A stretch of 64,000 nt of DNA from Halomonas ventosae (GTDB lineage Bacteria; Pseudomonadota; Gammaproteobacteria; Pseudomonadales; Halomonadaceae): contig NZ_SNWH01000003.1 of assembly GCF_004361885.1 (NCBI RefSeq), forward strand, positions 62,001 to 126,000, read 5' to 3'. Made by a program: the position numbers and the translations under genes. How positions within the stretch are numbered: position 1 is the first letter of the stretch; the number at the start of each line of letters is the position of its first letter. Positions 47,407 to 56,409 of this stretch are shown here, in pieces. The notes under the pieces were generated by a model that saw only the letters and a program-made list of their open reading frames with translations, was not told the DNA's origin and did no database searches.

Positions 47407-48177
47407 TCATTGCGCCGTCCAGCCCAGATCAATGTTCCAGCTGGCCCCGGTGACGGCGCCGGCGAGGTCGGAGGCCAGGTAGCCGACCAGCTCAGCCACC
47501 TCGGCGGGCTCGATCAGCCGCTTGATGGCCGCATTCTTGAGCATGATCTGCTCGATCACCTCCTGCTCCTCCATGCCGTGCATCTTCGCCTGGTCGGCGA
47601 TCTGGCCATCGACCAGCGGGGTCTTGACGTAGGCCGGGCAGATGGCATTGGCGGTGATGCCTTGGCTGCCGCCCTCCAGCGCCGCGGTCTTGGTCAGGCC
47701 GATCATGCCGTGCTTGGCGCTGATGTAGGCCGCCTTGCCCGGCGAGGCCACCTGGGCATGCACCGAGGCAATATTGACGATGCGCCCCCAGCCGTTCTCG
47801 CGCATGGAGGGCCACACGGCCTGGGCAAGCAGGAAAGGAGCGGTGAGCATCAGGTCGATGATCTGGCGCCACTTCGCTTCCGGAAACTCCTCGATGGGCG
47901 AGACATGCTGGATGCCGGCATTGTTGACCAGGATATCGACGCGCCCGAAGCGCTTGATCGCCTCGGCCACCGCCGCCTTGCAGGCCTCGCCGTCGGTCAG
48001 GTCGGCCTTGAAGAAGGCAGCACCCGCCTGCTCGGCGACCGCCTTGCCTGCCGGATTGAAGTCCACGGCCAGCACCTGATGGCCCTGCGCGCAGAAATGT
48101 CGAACCACGGCCTCGCCGATGCCGCTGCTGGTACCGGTGACCAAGGCGACGCGGGGGATGGAAGCGTTAGCGGTCAT
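47407..48177 (-). CDS. bdhA: 3-hydroxybutyrate dehydrogenase
   Basis: A 256-residue SDR enzyme that interconverts 3-hydroxybutyrate and acetoacetate with NAD. Motifs: VTGTSSGIGEAV, NNAGIQHVSPIEEFP, Ser in IASVHAQVASPGKAAYISAK (YxxxK within) and NAICPAYVKTPLV, all characteristic of D-3-hydroxybutyrate dehydrogenase. ATG 48177 follows GAGGAG. In combination with scoAB about 3 kb away it would feed PHB-derived or ketone-body carbon into acetyl-CoA. Confidence 0.92.
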   Translation of the reverse strand: MTANASIPRVALVTGTSSGIGEAVVRHFCAQGHQVLAVDFNPAGKAVAEQAGAAFFKADLTDGEACKAAVAEAIKRFGRVDILVNNAGIQHVSPIEEFPEAKWRQIIDLMLTAPFLLAQAVWPSMRENGWGRIVNIASVHAQVASPGKAAYISAKHGMIGLTKTAALEGGSQGITANAICPAYVKTPLVDGQIADQAKMHGMEEQEVIEQIMLKNAAIKRLIEPAEVAELVGYLASDLAGAVTGASWNIDLGWTAQ

Positions 48178-48425
48178 GCGTGACTCCTCTATGCGGTGAA
48201 ATGCGGTAAACCGGGCCGAAATGGCACCGGGCAACTATCATTCTCCACCAGCATAAGACGAATGACGCAGCGCGTCATCCGCTCAGACGCAGGGCGATCA
48301 CACAATGGCAATCACACAACATAGCCAGCGCACGCCCGCCTTCGCATCAGAGCGTGGTAACTGACATTCGGCAGGGGGAAAGGCGAGCTGCTAACATGAA
48401 TGTCTCCCCCTGCCAAGGAGCCAGC

Positions 48426-49244
48426 ATGACCCCTGACCAGCGACTGGAGATCGCCGTCGATATCGCCCACGAGGCTGGGCGGATGATCGTCAAGGCCCGT
48501 GAACGGCAGAGTTTCGGCCATCGCTACAAGCATGGCCACGAACTGGTCACCGATACCGATATCGAGGTCGATACGCGCATCGGCGAGCGCCTCGAGCAAC
48601 ACTTTGCCGGGGAGGCACGCTTAAGCGAGGAGCTGGCCCCGGATCGTCAGGTGCTGGCGAGCCCCCAAGCGCTATGGGTGGTGGATCCCATCGACGGCAC
48701 GGTCAACTTCGCCCATGGGCTGCGCCATGTGGCGGTCTCCATCGGCTGGGCCCACCAGGGTCGTACCCGGCTAGGGGTGGTACATGCTCCCTTCCTGGGC
48801 GAGACCTTCACCGCGCTCGAGGGTTGCGGAGCCTGGTGCAACGGCCAGGCGATACAGGCCAGCCCAAACAGCGACATGGCCCATGCGCTGGTGGGCACCG
48901 GCTTCCCCTACCGTCGTGAGGATCGCCCGCCGCTGATACGCCGCCTGACCGCCATCCTGAGCCACTGCCAGGACGTGCGGCGCAACGGCTCGGCGGCTCT
49001 GGATCTGTGCGACGTGGCCTGTGGCCGCCTGGATGCCTACTACGAGAGCGTCTCCCCCTGGGATTGCGCCGCGGGCTGGCTGATCGCTCGCGAGGCGGGC
49101 GCCCGCACCGGGCACCTCTATCCCCCTCCGGCGGGGATTCCCGAGGATCTCTGCGGCGAGCACCTGCTGGTGACCTGCTCCGAGCTGCACGCCGGCCTCG
49201 CCGATTTGTTGCGCCGCGCCGACGCCGGGGAAATCGAGCGCTGA
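48426..49244 (+). CDS. Inositol monophosphatase-family protein
   Basis: A 272-residue Li+-sensitive phosphatase fold. Metal sites are LSEEL, WVVDPIDGTVNFAHG and SPWDCAAGWLIAREAGA. The family includes SuhB, CysQ (PAP phosphatase) and histidinol/inositol phosphatases; the sequence alone does not settle which. The ATG follows AAGGAG. It stands alone, with grxA 130 bases downstream. With cysNC in the region a PAP phosphatase role is conceivable, but that is inference. Confidence 0.85.
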   Translation: MTPDQRLEIAVDIAHEAGRMIVKARERQSFGHRYKHGHELVTDTDIEVDTRIGERLEQHFAGEARLSEELAPDRQVLASPQALWVVDPIDGTVNFAHGLRHVAVSIGWAHQGRTRLGVVHAPFLGETFTALEGCGAWCNGQAIQASPNSDMAHALVGTGFPYRREDRPPLIRRLTAILSHCQDVRRNGSAALDLCDVACGRLDAYYESVSPWDCAAGWLIAREAGARTGHLYPPPAGIPEDLCGEHLLVTCSELHAGLADLLRRADAGEIER

Positions 49245-49374
49245 GCATACCGATAGCAAAGCTCCATCGCGGCACAAGGGGTCGACTATTGGCGCCACTT
49301 CACCGGCTGCGTCACAATAGCCAGCATTGTCCTGATCCCCTCTTCACGCACCCTGACGTGCAAGGAGTCACTGC

Positions 49375-49644
49375 ATGTTCGTCGTCATCTTCGGTCGCCC
49401 CGCCTGCTCCTTCTGCAACCGCGCCAAGGCCCTCGCCGCCCGGCTTGAGAGTACCGGCAGCATCGAGGGATACCGCTACGTGGATATCCATGCCGAGGGC
49501 ATCACCAAGGCCGATCTGGAAAAGACCATTGGCAAGCCAGTGCATACCGTGCCGCAGATCTTTGTCGACCAGACCCATGTCGGGGGTTTCACCGAGTTCG
49601 ACCGTTATGTGCAAGATCAGGCCCTGCTAAGTGTCACCCACTGA
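49375..49644 (+). CDS. grxA: Glutaredoxin 1 (GrxA)
   Basis: An 89-residue glutathione-dependent oxidoreductase. The active site is RPACSFCNRAK, CSFC rather than the usual CPYC. The rest is typical: YVDIHAEGITKADLEKTIGK, the cis-Pro TVPQIFVD and GGFTEFDRYV. GrxA reduces ribonucleotide reductase and PAPS reductase in E. coli. The ATG follows AAGGAG at about 8 bases. Confidence 0.92.
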   Translation: MFVVIFGRPACSFCNRAKALAARLESTGSIEGYRYVDIHAEGITKADLEKTIGKPVHTVPQIFVDQTHVGGFTEFDRYVQDQALLSVTH

Positions 49645-49869
49645 GGCAAGATCGCTTCTACGCCGTGACACTGCTGAGCGATGAGCTCTCCTGACAGGGG
49701 GATGCCTCTGGAACACCCCCTTGGTTGACACGCCCGCCCCTGACAGGCCGGACGGGAAGCCCATGCGTTCCGACGAACGTCTTTCCCCCGTTGAATGCCA
49801 CCGAAGATCCGCTGCCTATACTGGCGGCGAGCAGGCACGCAAAGCATCACGGCAGAGGGACAAGGCACG

Positions 49870-50637
49870 ATGCAACGGGAAGAGTTTGTCCAGCAGCTGT
49901 GGCTGGACTATATCCACCGGCATCCGGACATCGGCGGATTGCGGCTCTGGCCCGTGGAGGCAACGGCGGAGTACCTGGCAATCCTGACTCTCAATCATGG
50001 CCCCTGGGCCATGGAGGTGCTACTGCCGATCCTGGTGCGTTACGGCTATCGACCACACCAGCGCTACGCCATGGCCGATCGCGGCCTGCTGGCAACCCTG
50101 CTCGCCGCCCCAGATGAAGGCGCCTGGATATTGCTCGCCGAGCTGCAACTCGGCACCCTGTCGCGCCCGCCTCGCGAGCGCCTCCTGCGGCTGGTCGGCA
50201 ACGCCGATCCGCGGGAGGGGCGCAGCCAGGCATTGCTCTGCCATGGCCGCCCCTGGCCGATGCCTGAGTGGAGCACCTATCAGGCCCTGCAACTGACCCA
50301 CCCGCTGGCCGCCTGGCTCGCGGTAATGGGGCCGCGGATGCATCACGCCGGCTTCGACTGCCAGCGGCTGGGGCACGACATCGTCGCGCTCGACAGCCAG
50401 CTGCGCCAGGCCGGCCTCGCCGGCAGCAGCGACCGCCACCAGGGCCTCTTCCCGGTGTCGCCGCTGCTCGATTACCGCTTCTATGCCAGCCGTTCACAGC
50501 GCCTGGCCTTCGCCGAGGGCGACGAGCATCGCATCGGGCTCGACGGGCTTGCTCTTGTCCAGAAGCAGGTCAGTGCCAACCAGGAACGCGCCGCCGAGTT
50601 GCTGCTGCCTCACCACACCCGCTGTGAACTGTCGTGA
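49870..50637 (+). CDS. DUF1338-like protein (2-oxoadipate dioxygenase/decarboxylase fold), divergent
   Basis: A 255-residue protein whose pattern follows the DUF1338/HglS family: FVQQLWLDYIHRHPD, MEVLLPILVRYGYRPHQRYA, and HPLAAWLAVMGPRMHHAGFD. In active members the metal is held by two His and one Glu. Here the first His motif (NDHVAFRTF type) aligns to AEYLAILTL, with Tyr35 in its place, and the region expected to carry the Glu reads GLALVQKQ. If the alignment is right, the enzyme site is gone. ATG 49870 is chosen by homology, with an AGGGAC-type site upstream. Function unknown. Confidence 0.6.
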   Translation: MQREEFVQQLWLDYIHRHPDIGGLRLWPVEATAEYLAILTLNHGPWAMEVLLPILVRYGYRPHQRYAMADRGLLATLLAAPDEGAWILLAELQLGTLSRPPRERLLRLVGNADPREGRSQALLCHGRPWPMPEWSTYQALQLTHPLAAWLAVMGPRMHHAGFDCQRLGHDIVALDSQLRQAGLAGSSDRHQGLFPVSPLLDYRFYASRSQRLAFAEGDEHRIGLDGLALVQKQVSANQERAAELLLPHHTRCELS

Positions 50638-50644
50638 ACTCAGC

Positions 50645-50666
50645 CATCCACAGAATCTGTGGATAA
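50645..50666. promoter_or_regulatory. Palindrome with a consensus DnaA box
   Basis: ATCCACAG-AAT-CTGTGGAT is a perfect 8-bp inverted repeat. Its right arm, read on the minus strand, is TTATCCACA, the consensus DnaA box, and the left arm is a near match. It lies 8 bases past the DUF1338-like gene, so it may instead be a simple terminator stem. Confidence 0.35.
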
Positions 50667-50762
50667 CGCTGTGCATCACCGCCTCGAGGAAGCTACCAGG
50701 CGTGATGCCAAGGGGCATGGCGCGCAACGGTCAGTTTTTCGACAACCTCGTCGACATCACGA

Positions 50763-50800
50763 ACGCCAGCGGCCTGGACAGATATCCGGGCCGCTGGCGT
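50763..50800. terminator. 12-bp-stem hairpin between DUF1338-like gene and scoB
   Basis: ACGCCAGCGGCC pairs perfectly with GGCCGCTGGCGT across a 14-base loop, 16 bases beyond the scoB stop on the minus strand. It is convergent and could act on both strands; there is no T-run. Confidence 0.55.
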
Positions 50801-50816
50801 GTCACGACGAAATCTA

Positions 50817-51479
50817 TCAGGCCGCGAAGGTCATCTCGGGGACGTGATCGGGCACCACCAGCTTGCCGGCCGTCAGTGACTTAATCTCCTCCACCGAGAC
50901 GCCCGGTGCGCGCTCCTTGAGATGGAAGGCGCCGTCCTTGATCTCCAGGTAGGCAAGATCGGTGAGCACTCGGTTGATGCAGCCCGCACCGGTCAGTGGC
51001 AGGTTGCAGGACTCGAGTAGCTTGGACTCACCATGCTTGGAGGCGTGGGTCATGGTACAGATGATGTTCTCGGCACCTGCCACCAGGTCCATGGCGCCGC
51101 CCATGCCCTTGATCAGCTTGCCGGGGACCATCCAGGAGGCGATGTTGCCGTTCTGGTCGACCTCGAAGGCACCGAGCACGGTCAGGTCGACATGCCCGCC
51201 GCGGATCATGGCGAAAGATTCCGCCGAGGAGAAGATCGCCGCTCCTGGCCGTGCCGTGACGGTCTGCTTGCCGGCGTTGATCATGTCGGGGTCAAGCTCC
51301 TCCTCGGTGGGGAAGCGCCCCATGCCCAGCAGGCCGTTCTCGGACTGCAGCATCACATCGATGCCGTCGGGGATGTAGTTAGCCACCAGGGTGGGGATGC
51401 CGATGCCCAGGTTGACGTAGAAGCCGTCCTCGAGTTCGCGCGCTACGCGCATTGCCATCTGTTCGCGAGTCAGTGCCAT
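50817..51479 (-). CDS. scoB: 3-oxoacid CoA-transferase subunit B
   Basis: A 220-residue beta subunit: LEDGFYVNLGIGIPTLVANY, the active-site Glu in LQSENGLLGMG, GGHVDLTVLGAFEVD and GKLIKGMGGAMDL. With ScoA it transfers CoA from succinyl-CoA to acetoacetate. The ATG at 51479 has AGAGG upstream; the frame continues far upstream through scoA in the wrong phase and must be cut here. It starts 37 bases after the scoA stop. Confidence 0.94.
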   Translation of the reverse strand: MALTREQMAMRVARELEDGFYVNLGIGIPTLVANYIPDGIDVMLQSENGLLGMGRFPTEEELDPDMINAGKQTVTARPGAAIFSSAESFAMIRGGHVDLTVLGAFEVDQNGNIASWMVPGKLIKGMGGAMDLVAGAENIICTMTHASKHGESKLLESCNLPLTGAGCINRVLTDLAYLEIKDGAFHLKERAPGVSVEEIKSLTAGKLVVPDHVPEMTFAA

Positions 51480-51516
51480 GGTATTGCCTCTTGGGTAGCG
51501 GAAAAGGAGAGTCTGA

Positions 51517-52218
51517 TCAGTCCTGGTGCACGGTGCGCTTCTCGATGCGCTTCTCGAAGGTGCCCTGGATGAGGCGGTCGACATAGATGCCCGGCGTATG
51601 GATCTGATCGGGCTTGAGCTCGCCGGGCTCGACGATCTCCTCGACCTCGACCACGGTGATCCTGCCCGCGGTGGCCGCCACCGGATTGAAGTTCTGGGCA
51701 GTATTACGATAGACGACGTTACCGTAGCGATCGGCCTTCCAGCCCTTGACGATGGCGAAATCGCCGACCACCGACTCCTCAAGGATGTAGTGGCGGCCGT
51801 TGAACTCGCGCACCTCCTTGCCCTCACCGATGGGCGTGCCATAGCCGGTGGCGGTATAGAAGGCCGGGATGCCCGCGCCGCCAGCACGCATCTTCTCCGC
51901 CAGGGTCCCCTGGGGGGTGAGGATGACCTCGATCTCCCCGTCTAGCATCTGGCGCTCGAATAGCGCGTTCTCGCCCACGTAGGAGGCGTAGAAGCGGCGG
52001 ATCTGCTTATCCTCGAGCAAGAGCCCCAGGCCGAAACCATCGACCCCGCAGTTGTTGGAGTAGATGGTGAGGTCTTTAACACCGCGGCGTTTGATCTCAG
52101 CAATCAGGTTCTCGGGAATGCCGCAGAGCCCGAAGCCGCCGGCGATGACGGTCATGCCGCTCTCGATGCCATCCATTGCCTCGGCGTAGGAAGTCACACG
52201 CTTGTCGAATCCGGCCAT
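51517..52218 (-). CDS. scoA: 3-oxoacid CoA-transferase subunit A
   Basis: A 233-residue alpha subunit with the [13 protein letters not shown] glycine-rich motif, [19 protein letters not shown] and [19 protein letters not shown] 52218 (MAGFDKRV) is supported by homology and a GAGG upstream. The pair is transcribed divergently from a LysR-type regulator across a 168-base A/T-rich gap, the usual arrangement for substrate-inducible control. Confidence 0.94.
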   Translation of the reverse strand: MAGFDKRVTSYAEAMDGIESGMTVIAGGFGLCGIPENLIAEIKRRGVKDLTIYSNNCGVDGFGLGLLLEDKQIRRFYASYVGENALFERQMLDGEIEVILTPQGTLAEKMRAGGAGIPAFYTATGYGTPIGEGKEVREFNGRHYILEESVVGDFAIVKGWKADRYGNVVYRNTAQNFNPVAATAGRITVVEVEEIVEPGELKPDQIHTPGIYVDRLIQGTFEKRIEKRTVHQD

Positions 52219-52340
52219 AGTGGCGCCTCGCATTGTTGTAAAATGAAAAAATGTGGTTGTGGATGAATAAACATAGTGAAGAAACACGATGTCAGGCCAG
52301 TGTTGCCGCTGCCAATATATTTGTTAAGTTTGTTTTATTT

Positions 52341-52354
52341 ATGGATTGATCCAT
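52341..52354. promoter_or_regulatory. Candidate operator between scoA and its LysR regulator
   Basis: ATGGAT-TG-ATCCAT is a perfect 6+2+6 palindrome in the A/T-rich divergent intergenic region, 33 bases before the regulator start. Nearby TATATTTGTT and ATTATACCAAT stretches could be promoter elements. It could be the LysR binding site; this is inference. Confidence 0.35.
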
Positions 52355-52386
52355 TATACCAATAAATTTGACCTTGGTAGCATGCC

Positions 52387-53292
52387 ATGACCGTCAAGCA
52401 ACTGCGTGCCTTTCTCGCCGTGGCCCGTACCCTGAGCTTTACCCAGGCGTGCGAGCACCTTCACCTCTCACAGCCGGCCCTGAGCCTGGCGATCAAGGGC
52501 CTGGAAGAAAGCCTAGGCGGACGCCTGCTGATTCGCAGTACCCGCAGCGTTCGGCTAACCCCGGAGGGGGAGTCGTTGGTGCCCCTGGCCAAGCGGTTGA
52601 TCGCCGAGTGGGACAACACAGAAGAATTGCTGCGCCAGCGCTTCACCCTGCAGCTGGGCCGCCTGGCGGTGGCCACCATGCCCTCCTTTGCCAGCAACCT
52701 GCTGCCCCCCGCTCTGCGCGTCTTCCGTCAGCGCCATCCACGGGTCAATGTCACGGTGCATGACGTCATCAACGAGCAGGTGATCGATATGGTGCGCGCC
52801 CGCCAGGTGGAACTGGGGCTGGTGTTCGAGCCGGAAGCCACCGGCAGTCTCTCCTTCACGCCCCTGTTTCGCGACCGTTTCGTGGCCGTGGTGCCGGCCG
52901 ACTCGCGCCTGGCCGAGCGCTCACGGCTCGGTTGGCCGACGCTGATGACCCGAGACTTCATTGCCCTGCAGCGCCCCTCCATGGTGCGCCGGCTGCTGGA
53001 ACAGGCGCTGGAAGGTCGCGGCCTGACTTTGCCCGCCGCCTTCGAGTGTCACCAGCTGGCGACCGTGGGACGCATGGTCGCCAGCGGTCTGGGGATCAGC
53101 GCCGTGCCCTCATTGTGTATTGCTCAGATGCAGGAGCTGGGCGCCGTCTGCGTGCCCCTGGAGAACCCGGTGATCGAGCGCGACGTCGGGGTGCTGACCT
53201 GGAACACCCATGAGCTGTCGGTGGCCGCCGTGGCGCTTAAGGAGGTGCTCGCCGAGACCATCCACAGCCCCGGTCTCGCCGCGGCACGTTGA
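52387..53292 (+). CDS. LysR-family regulator divergent to scoAB
   Basis: A 301-residue LysR protein: MTVKQLRAFLAVARTLSFTQ, helix-turn-helix ACEHLHLSQPALSLAIKGLE, then a substrate-binding domain (LAVATMPSFASNLLPPALRV). Its divergence from scoA suggests it controls ketone-body use, with acetoacetate, 3-hydroxybutyrate or a CoA ester as likely effector. The ATG has no strong ribosome site. The acyltransferase gene follows about 70 bases later on the same strand. Confidence 0.9.
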   Translation: MTVKQLRAFLAVARTLSFTQACEHLHLSQPALSLAIKGLEESLGGRLLIRSTRSVRLTPEGESLVPLAKRLIAEWDNTEELLRQRFTLQLGRLAVATMPSFASNLLPPALRVFRQRHPRVNVTVHDVINEQVIDMVRARQVELGLVFEPEATGSLSFTPLFRDRFVAVVPADSRLAERSRLGWPTLMTRDFIALQRPSMVRRLLEQALEGRGLTLPAAFECHQLATVGRMVASGLGISAVPSLCIAQMQELGAVCVPLENPVIERDVGVLTWNTHELSVAAVALKEVLAETIHSPGLAAAR

Positions 53293-53363
53293 CCCCGATC
53301 GCTGGGCAGCCCGAGGTCGATCTATTAGCATGGGTGAATCGTGATCTGCTCAAGGAGCTAGGC

Positions 53364-54236
53364 ATGTCGACCCTCAGGGGGCTCGTCAGCAGCCTGCTGC
53401 TGACACTCACTACCCTTGCCTGGGGGATGCCGCTGGTGCTGCTGACCCTGGTCAAACTGGTAACCCCGGGGCGACGTTGTCAGCGCCGGGTGCTGACGGC
53501 GCTCAACCGAGTCGCGCTCAACTGGGTGGGCAGCAACCTGTGGTGGATGCGCCGCTGGCTAAACCCGCGGCTGGAGATGAGCCTGCCGGAGGGGCTGTCC
53601 CGCGACCAGTGGTGGCTGGTGATTTCCAACCATCGCAGCTGGACCGATATCTTCCTGCTGTTCTTCGCCTTTCACCGACGCCTCCCCATGCCCCACTTCT
53701 TCGTCAAGCGCCAGCTGATCTGGATTCCCATTGTCGGTCTGGCCTTCTGGGCTATGGAGTTTCCCATGCTGCGCCGCCTGAGCCGCGAGCAGCGCGAGCG
53801 CAACCCGCAGCTGGCAAGGCGCGACCACGAGGCCACCGAACGTATGTGCCGTCACGCTCGGGAGCGCCCCATTGCCATCTACAACTTCGTCGAGGGCACC
53901 CGCTTCACCCCCGCCAAGCGGGCGGCCCAGCATTCCCCCTATCGTCACCTGCTCAGACCCCGTGCGGGGGGGATCGCCCAGGTAATGAGCCTGCTCGGCG
54001 AGCGCCTCGGTGGCATTCTGGATGTCACTCTGCACTACGCGCATCCTGACCCCAGCTTTTGGGGCTTTCTCTGCGGCCGCGAGGGGCCGGTGCGCCTCGA
54101 GGTCCGACACCTGGCAGTACCGGCCTGGATGCTCGAGGGTGACTATCACGACGACACGGACTACAAGGAACGCTTCCAGTCATGGCTCAACGCTCTGTGG
54201 CAGGACAAGGATCGCCGCCTCGACATCTCGCGCTGA
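53364..54236 (+). CDS. Membrane acyltransferase (PlsC-like, YihG type)
   Basis: A 290-residue PlsC-superfamily protein. An N-terminal membrane segment (GLVSSLLLTLTTLAWGMPLV) precedes motif I NHRSWTDI (HX4D) and motif III FVEGTRFTP. Length and motifs match the YihG/LPLAT group, which remodels phospholipids. The ATG at 53364 follows AAGGAG by 7 bases; the frame is open from 53289 but homology begins here. The last 55 bases overlap the NlpD-like gene. Confidence 0.87.
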   Translation: MSTLRGLVSSLLLTLTTLAWGMPLVLLTLVKLVTPGRRCQRRVLTALNRVALNWVGSNLWWMRRWLNPRLEMSLPEGLSRDQWWLVISNHRSWTDIFLLFFAFHRRLPMPHFFVKRQLIWIPIVGLAFWAMEFPMLRRLSREQRERNPQLARRDHEATERMCRHARERPIAIYNFVEGTRFTPAKRAAQHSPYRHLLRPRAGGIAQVMSLLGERLGGILDVTLHYAHPDPSFWGFLCGREGPVRLEVRHLAVPAWMLEGDYHDDTDYKERFQSWLNALWQDKDRRLDISR

Positions 54237-55111
54237 CTCTACTGCTGGCCGGCCTGATCCTGCTCGTGGCCGGTTGCGCCGGGCACGGCGGTGGCCGCGC
54301 GGGCGAGGCAATTGCCGGTGAGTGGATCACCATCCAGCGCGGCGACACTCTGGGTGATATCGCTCGCCGCGCCGGTGTGCCCCTGGTGCGCCTGGAGCGC
54401 TTCAATCCCGGTGTCGATGCCCGGCGCCTAGCCGTAGGCCAGCGCCTGCTGGTTCCCGGACACGATGAGCGGGCCCCGTCCGGCGGCCCCTACCGCTATC
54501 GGGTACGCCCGGGTGATACCTATAGCGCCATCGCACGGCGCTTCGGCGGCCGCGCCGAGCTGATCCAGGCGGCGAATCCCGGCATCGCCCCCACCCGCCT
54601 AAGGGTCGGTCAGTTGATTCAGGTGCCGCTGGGCGGCCGGCAGGCCGTCTCCTCGAGCCGCACCGATCGCAAGGCGTCCACCAAGCGCCAGGCCTCAGCA
54701 CCGGCCAGTAAACGCCTGCCGGACCCCGGCGCGCTGCCTGCCTCGGCGCACCGCTGGCCCTGGCCACTAGCGGAGTATCGGGTCGAGCGCCCCTTCGGCA
54801 CCGATCAGCGCGGCACCCTGCAGCCCATGCTGCTGGCCACATCACGGGGCAGCCAGGCCCGTGCCGTGGCCGACGGTGAAGTGCGCTTCGCTGACAGCAT
54901 GCGCCAGCTCGGCCAGGTGGTGATTGTCCACCATGCCGACAACTTGCAGAGCGTCTATGCCCTATGCAAGCGACCCCTTGTGGCCAGCGGCGATACCGTC
55001 ACGCGGGGCACCCCTGTGTGCGAAGTCGGTGAGCAGGATGGCAGCCCGCGGCTGCTCTTCGACATGCGCCATGGTGGCAAGCCCATCGACCCGGCCCGGG
55101 TACTGCGCTGA
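54182..55111 (+). CDS. NlpD-like lipoprotein with two LysM domains and a degenerate LytM domain
   Basis: A 309-residue protein. The lipobox LVAGC lies near residue 30, followed by two LysM motifs (WITIQRGDTLGDIARRAGVP and YRVRPGDTYSAIARRFGG), a basic Ser/Lys linker, and a C-terminal LytM/M23-type domain. The domain retains VERPFG, GQVVIVHHADNLQSVYA and FDMRHGGKPIDP but lacks the Zn-binding HxxxD and HxH. Such inactive LytM proteins (NlpD, EnvC) activate cell-wall amidases at the septum. The start lies within the acyltransferase gene, so translation may be coupled. Confidence 0.82.
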   Translation: MAQRSVAGQGSPPRHLALTLLLAGLILLVAGCAGHGGGRAGEAIAGEWITIQRGDTLGDIARRAGVPLVRLERFNPGVDARRLAVGQRLLVPGHDERAPSGGPYRYRVRPGDTYSAIARRFGGRAELIQAANPGIAPTRLRVGQLIQVPLGGRQAVSSSRTDRKASTKRQASAPASKRLPDPGALPASAHRWPWPLAEYRVERPFGTDQRGTLQPMLLATSRGSQARAVADGEVRFADSMRQLGQVVIVHHADNLQSVYALCKRPLVASGDTVTRGTPVCEVGEQDGSPRLLFDMRHGGKPIDPARVLR

Positions 55112-55248
55112 CGGAGGCGACGCTGTCCGGCCTCTAACGGCCAGTCCGCCGTCATGTCCTCTTCATCGCCGTGACCCGCGGCTGTCATGGCCAGCCGGCA
55201 TCATGACGATGTCAGCCCCTCCGGGCCTGCCACCGCACGAGGTGCTCC

Positions 55249-56409
55249 ATGCGCATCTGCCTGGTTAGTGAAACCTGGTCCCCCGACATCAATGGCGTCG
55301 CCCATACCCTCGGCCAGCTCAGCATGGAACTGCGCCGGCGCGGTGTGGCCCTGCAGCTGATCCGTCCCCGACCGGCAGACGGAGCGGTGCCACGCGCCGA
55401 AGGGATGGAGACCGAGCTGCGGGTTCATGGGCTGGGCCTGCCCGGCTACCGCCAGGTGCGCATCGGCTTGCCGTCCACGGCGGCCATCCAGCGTCTGTGG
55501 CGTCAGCAGCGCCCGACGGCTGTCTACCTGGCTACCGAGGGCCCTCTGAGCTGGTCCGCCCTGCGCGCCGCCGAGCGGCTAGGCATCACGGTGGTCAGCG
55601 GCTGGCACACCAATTTCGACCACTACTGCCGCGACTATGGTCTGCCCTGGCTGGCGCCGCTGGTGCTGCGTCGCCTGCGCCACTTCCACAACCGCACGGC
55701 CGCGACCCTAGTGCCGACCCATGCCCAGGCCAAGGCGCTTGCCGACCGCGGCTTCGCCAACCTGCGAGTCATGGCACGCGGCATCGACGGCGAACGCTTC
55801 TCGCCAGCCGAGCGCGACCCGGCCCTGCGCGCCGCCTGGGGAAGCGATACCCATCGTCCGGTGGCGCTTTATGTAGGACGCCTCGCCGCCGAGAAGAACC
55901 TCGACCTGCTGCGCGACACCTTCACGGCAATGCTCGCCGCCCGCCCCGACATCACCCTGGTGGTGGTCGGTGACGGCCCGGGACGAGCCACCCTGCAGCG
56001 TGCCCTGCCCGACGCCCACTTTACCGGTTTCATCGACAGGGAAAGCCTGGTGCGCCACTACGCCAGTGCCGACCTTTTCGTCTTTCCCTCGATCTCCGAG
56101 ACCTGGGGCAACGTAGTCCTTGAGGCCATGGCTAGTGGCCTGGCCGTGGTGGCCTTCCGCCATGCCGCCGGCGCCGAACTGATCGAGGACGATCGCAACG
56201 GTGTCAGCCTGCCAGTGGGCGACGAGGCCGGCTTCCAGGAAGCCGCCGCGACCCTCTGCCAGCAGCCTGCCCGCTATGCCCGTCTAGGTCGCGCCGCCAG
56301 GGAGCGCGCCCTGACGTACCGCTGGTCGGCGATTGCCGATATCTTCCTCGCCACCTTGGCCCAGCCTCGGGAGACGCTCGATGAAACTGCATCCGCCTGC
56401 CGTGTTTGA
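55249..56409 (+). CDS. Family 4 glycosyltransferase
   Basis: A 386-residue GT-B retaining glycosyltransferase, similar in layout to the MgtA/SqdX mannosyl- or sulfoquinovosyl-transferase group. Features: MRICLVSETWSPDINGVAHT, the acceptor loop GWHTNFDHYCRDYG, donor-binding LYVGRLAAEKNLDLL, and the EX7E motif in SISETWGNVVLEAM. The acceptor is probably a lipid, which fits the neighbouring PAP2 phosphatase and acyltransferase. The ATG has GAGG upstream; the end overlaps the PAP2 gene by 29 bases. Confidence 0.87.
   Translation: MRICLVSETWSPDINGVAHTLGQLSMELRRRGVALQLIRPRPADGAVPRAEGMETELRVHGLGLPGYRQVRIGLPSTAAIQRLWRQQRPTAVYLATEGPLSWSALRAAERLGITVVSGWHTNFDHYCRDYGLPWLAPLVLRRLRHFHNRTAATLVPTHAQAKALADRGFANLRVMARGIDGERFSPAERDPALRAAWGSDTHRPVALYVGRLAAEKNLDLLRDTFTAMLAARPDITLVVVGDGPGRATLQRALPDAHFTGFIDRESLVRHYASADLFVFPSISETWGNVVLEAMASGLAVVAFRHAAGAELIEDDRNGVSLPVGDEAGFQEAAATLCQQPARYARLGRAARERALTYRWSAIADIFLATLAQPRETLDETASACRV

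Noticed and set aside
51480-51887. N-terminal extension of scoB by about 135 residues
   Set aside because: It is wrong-frame translation of scoA; homology and the ribosome site place the start at 51479.
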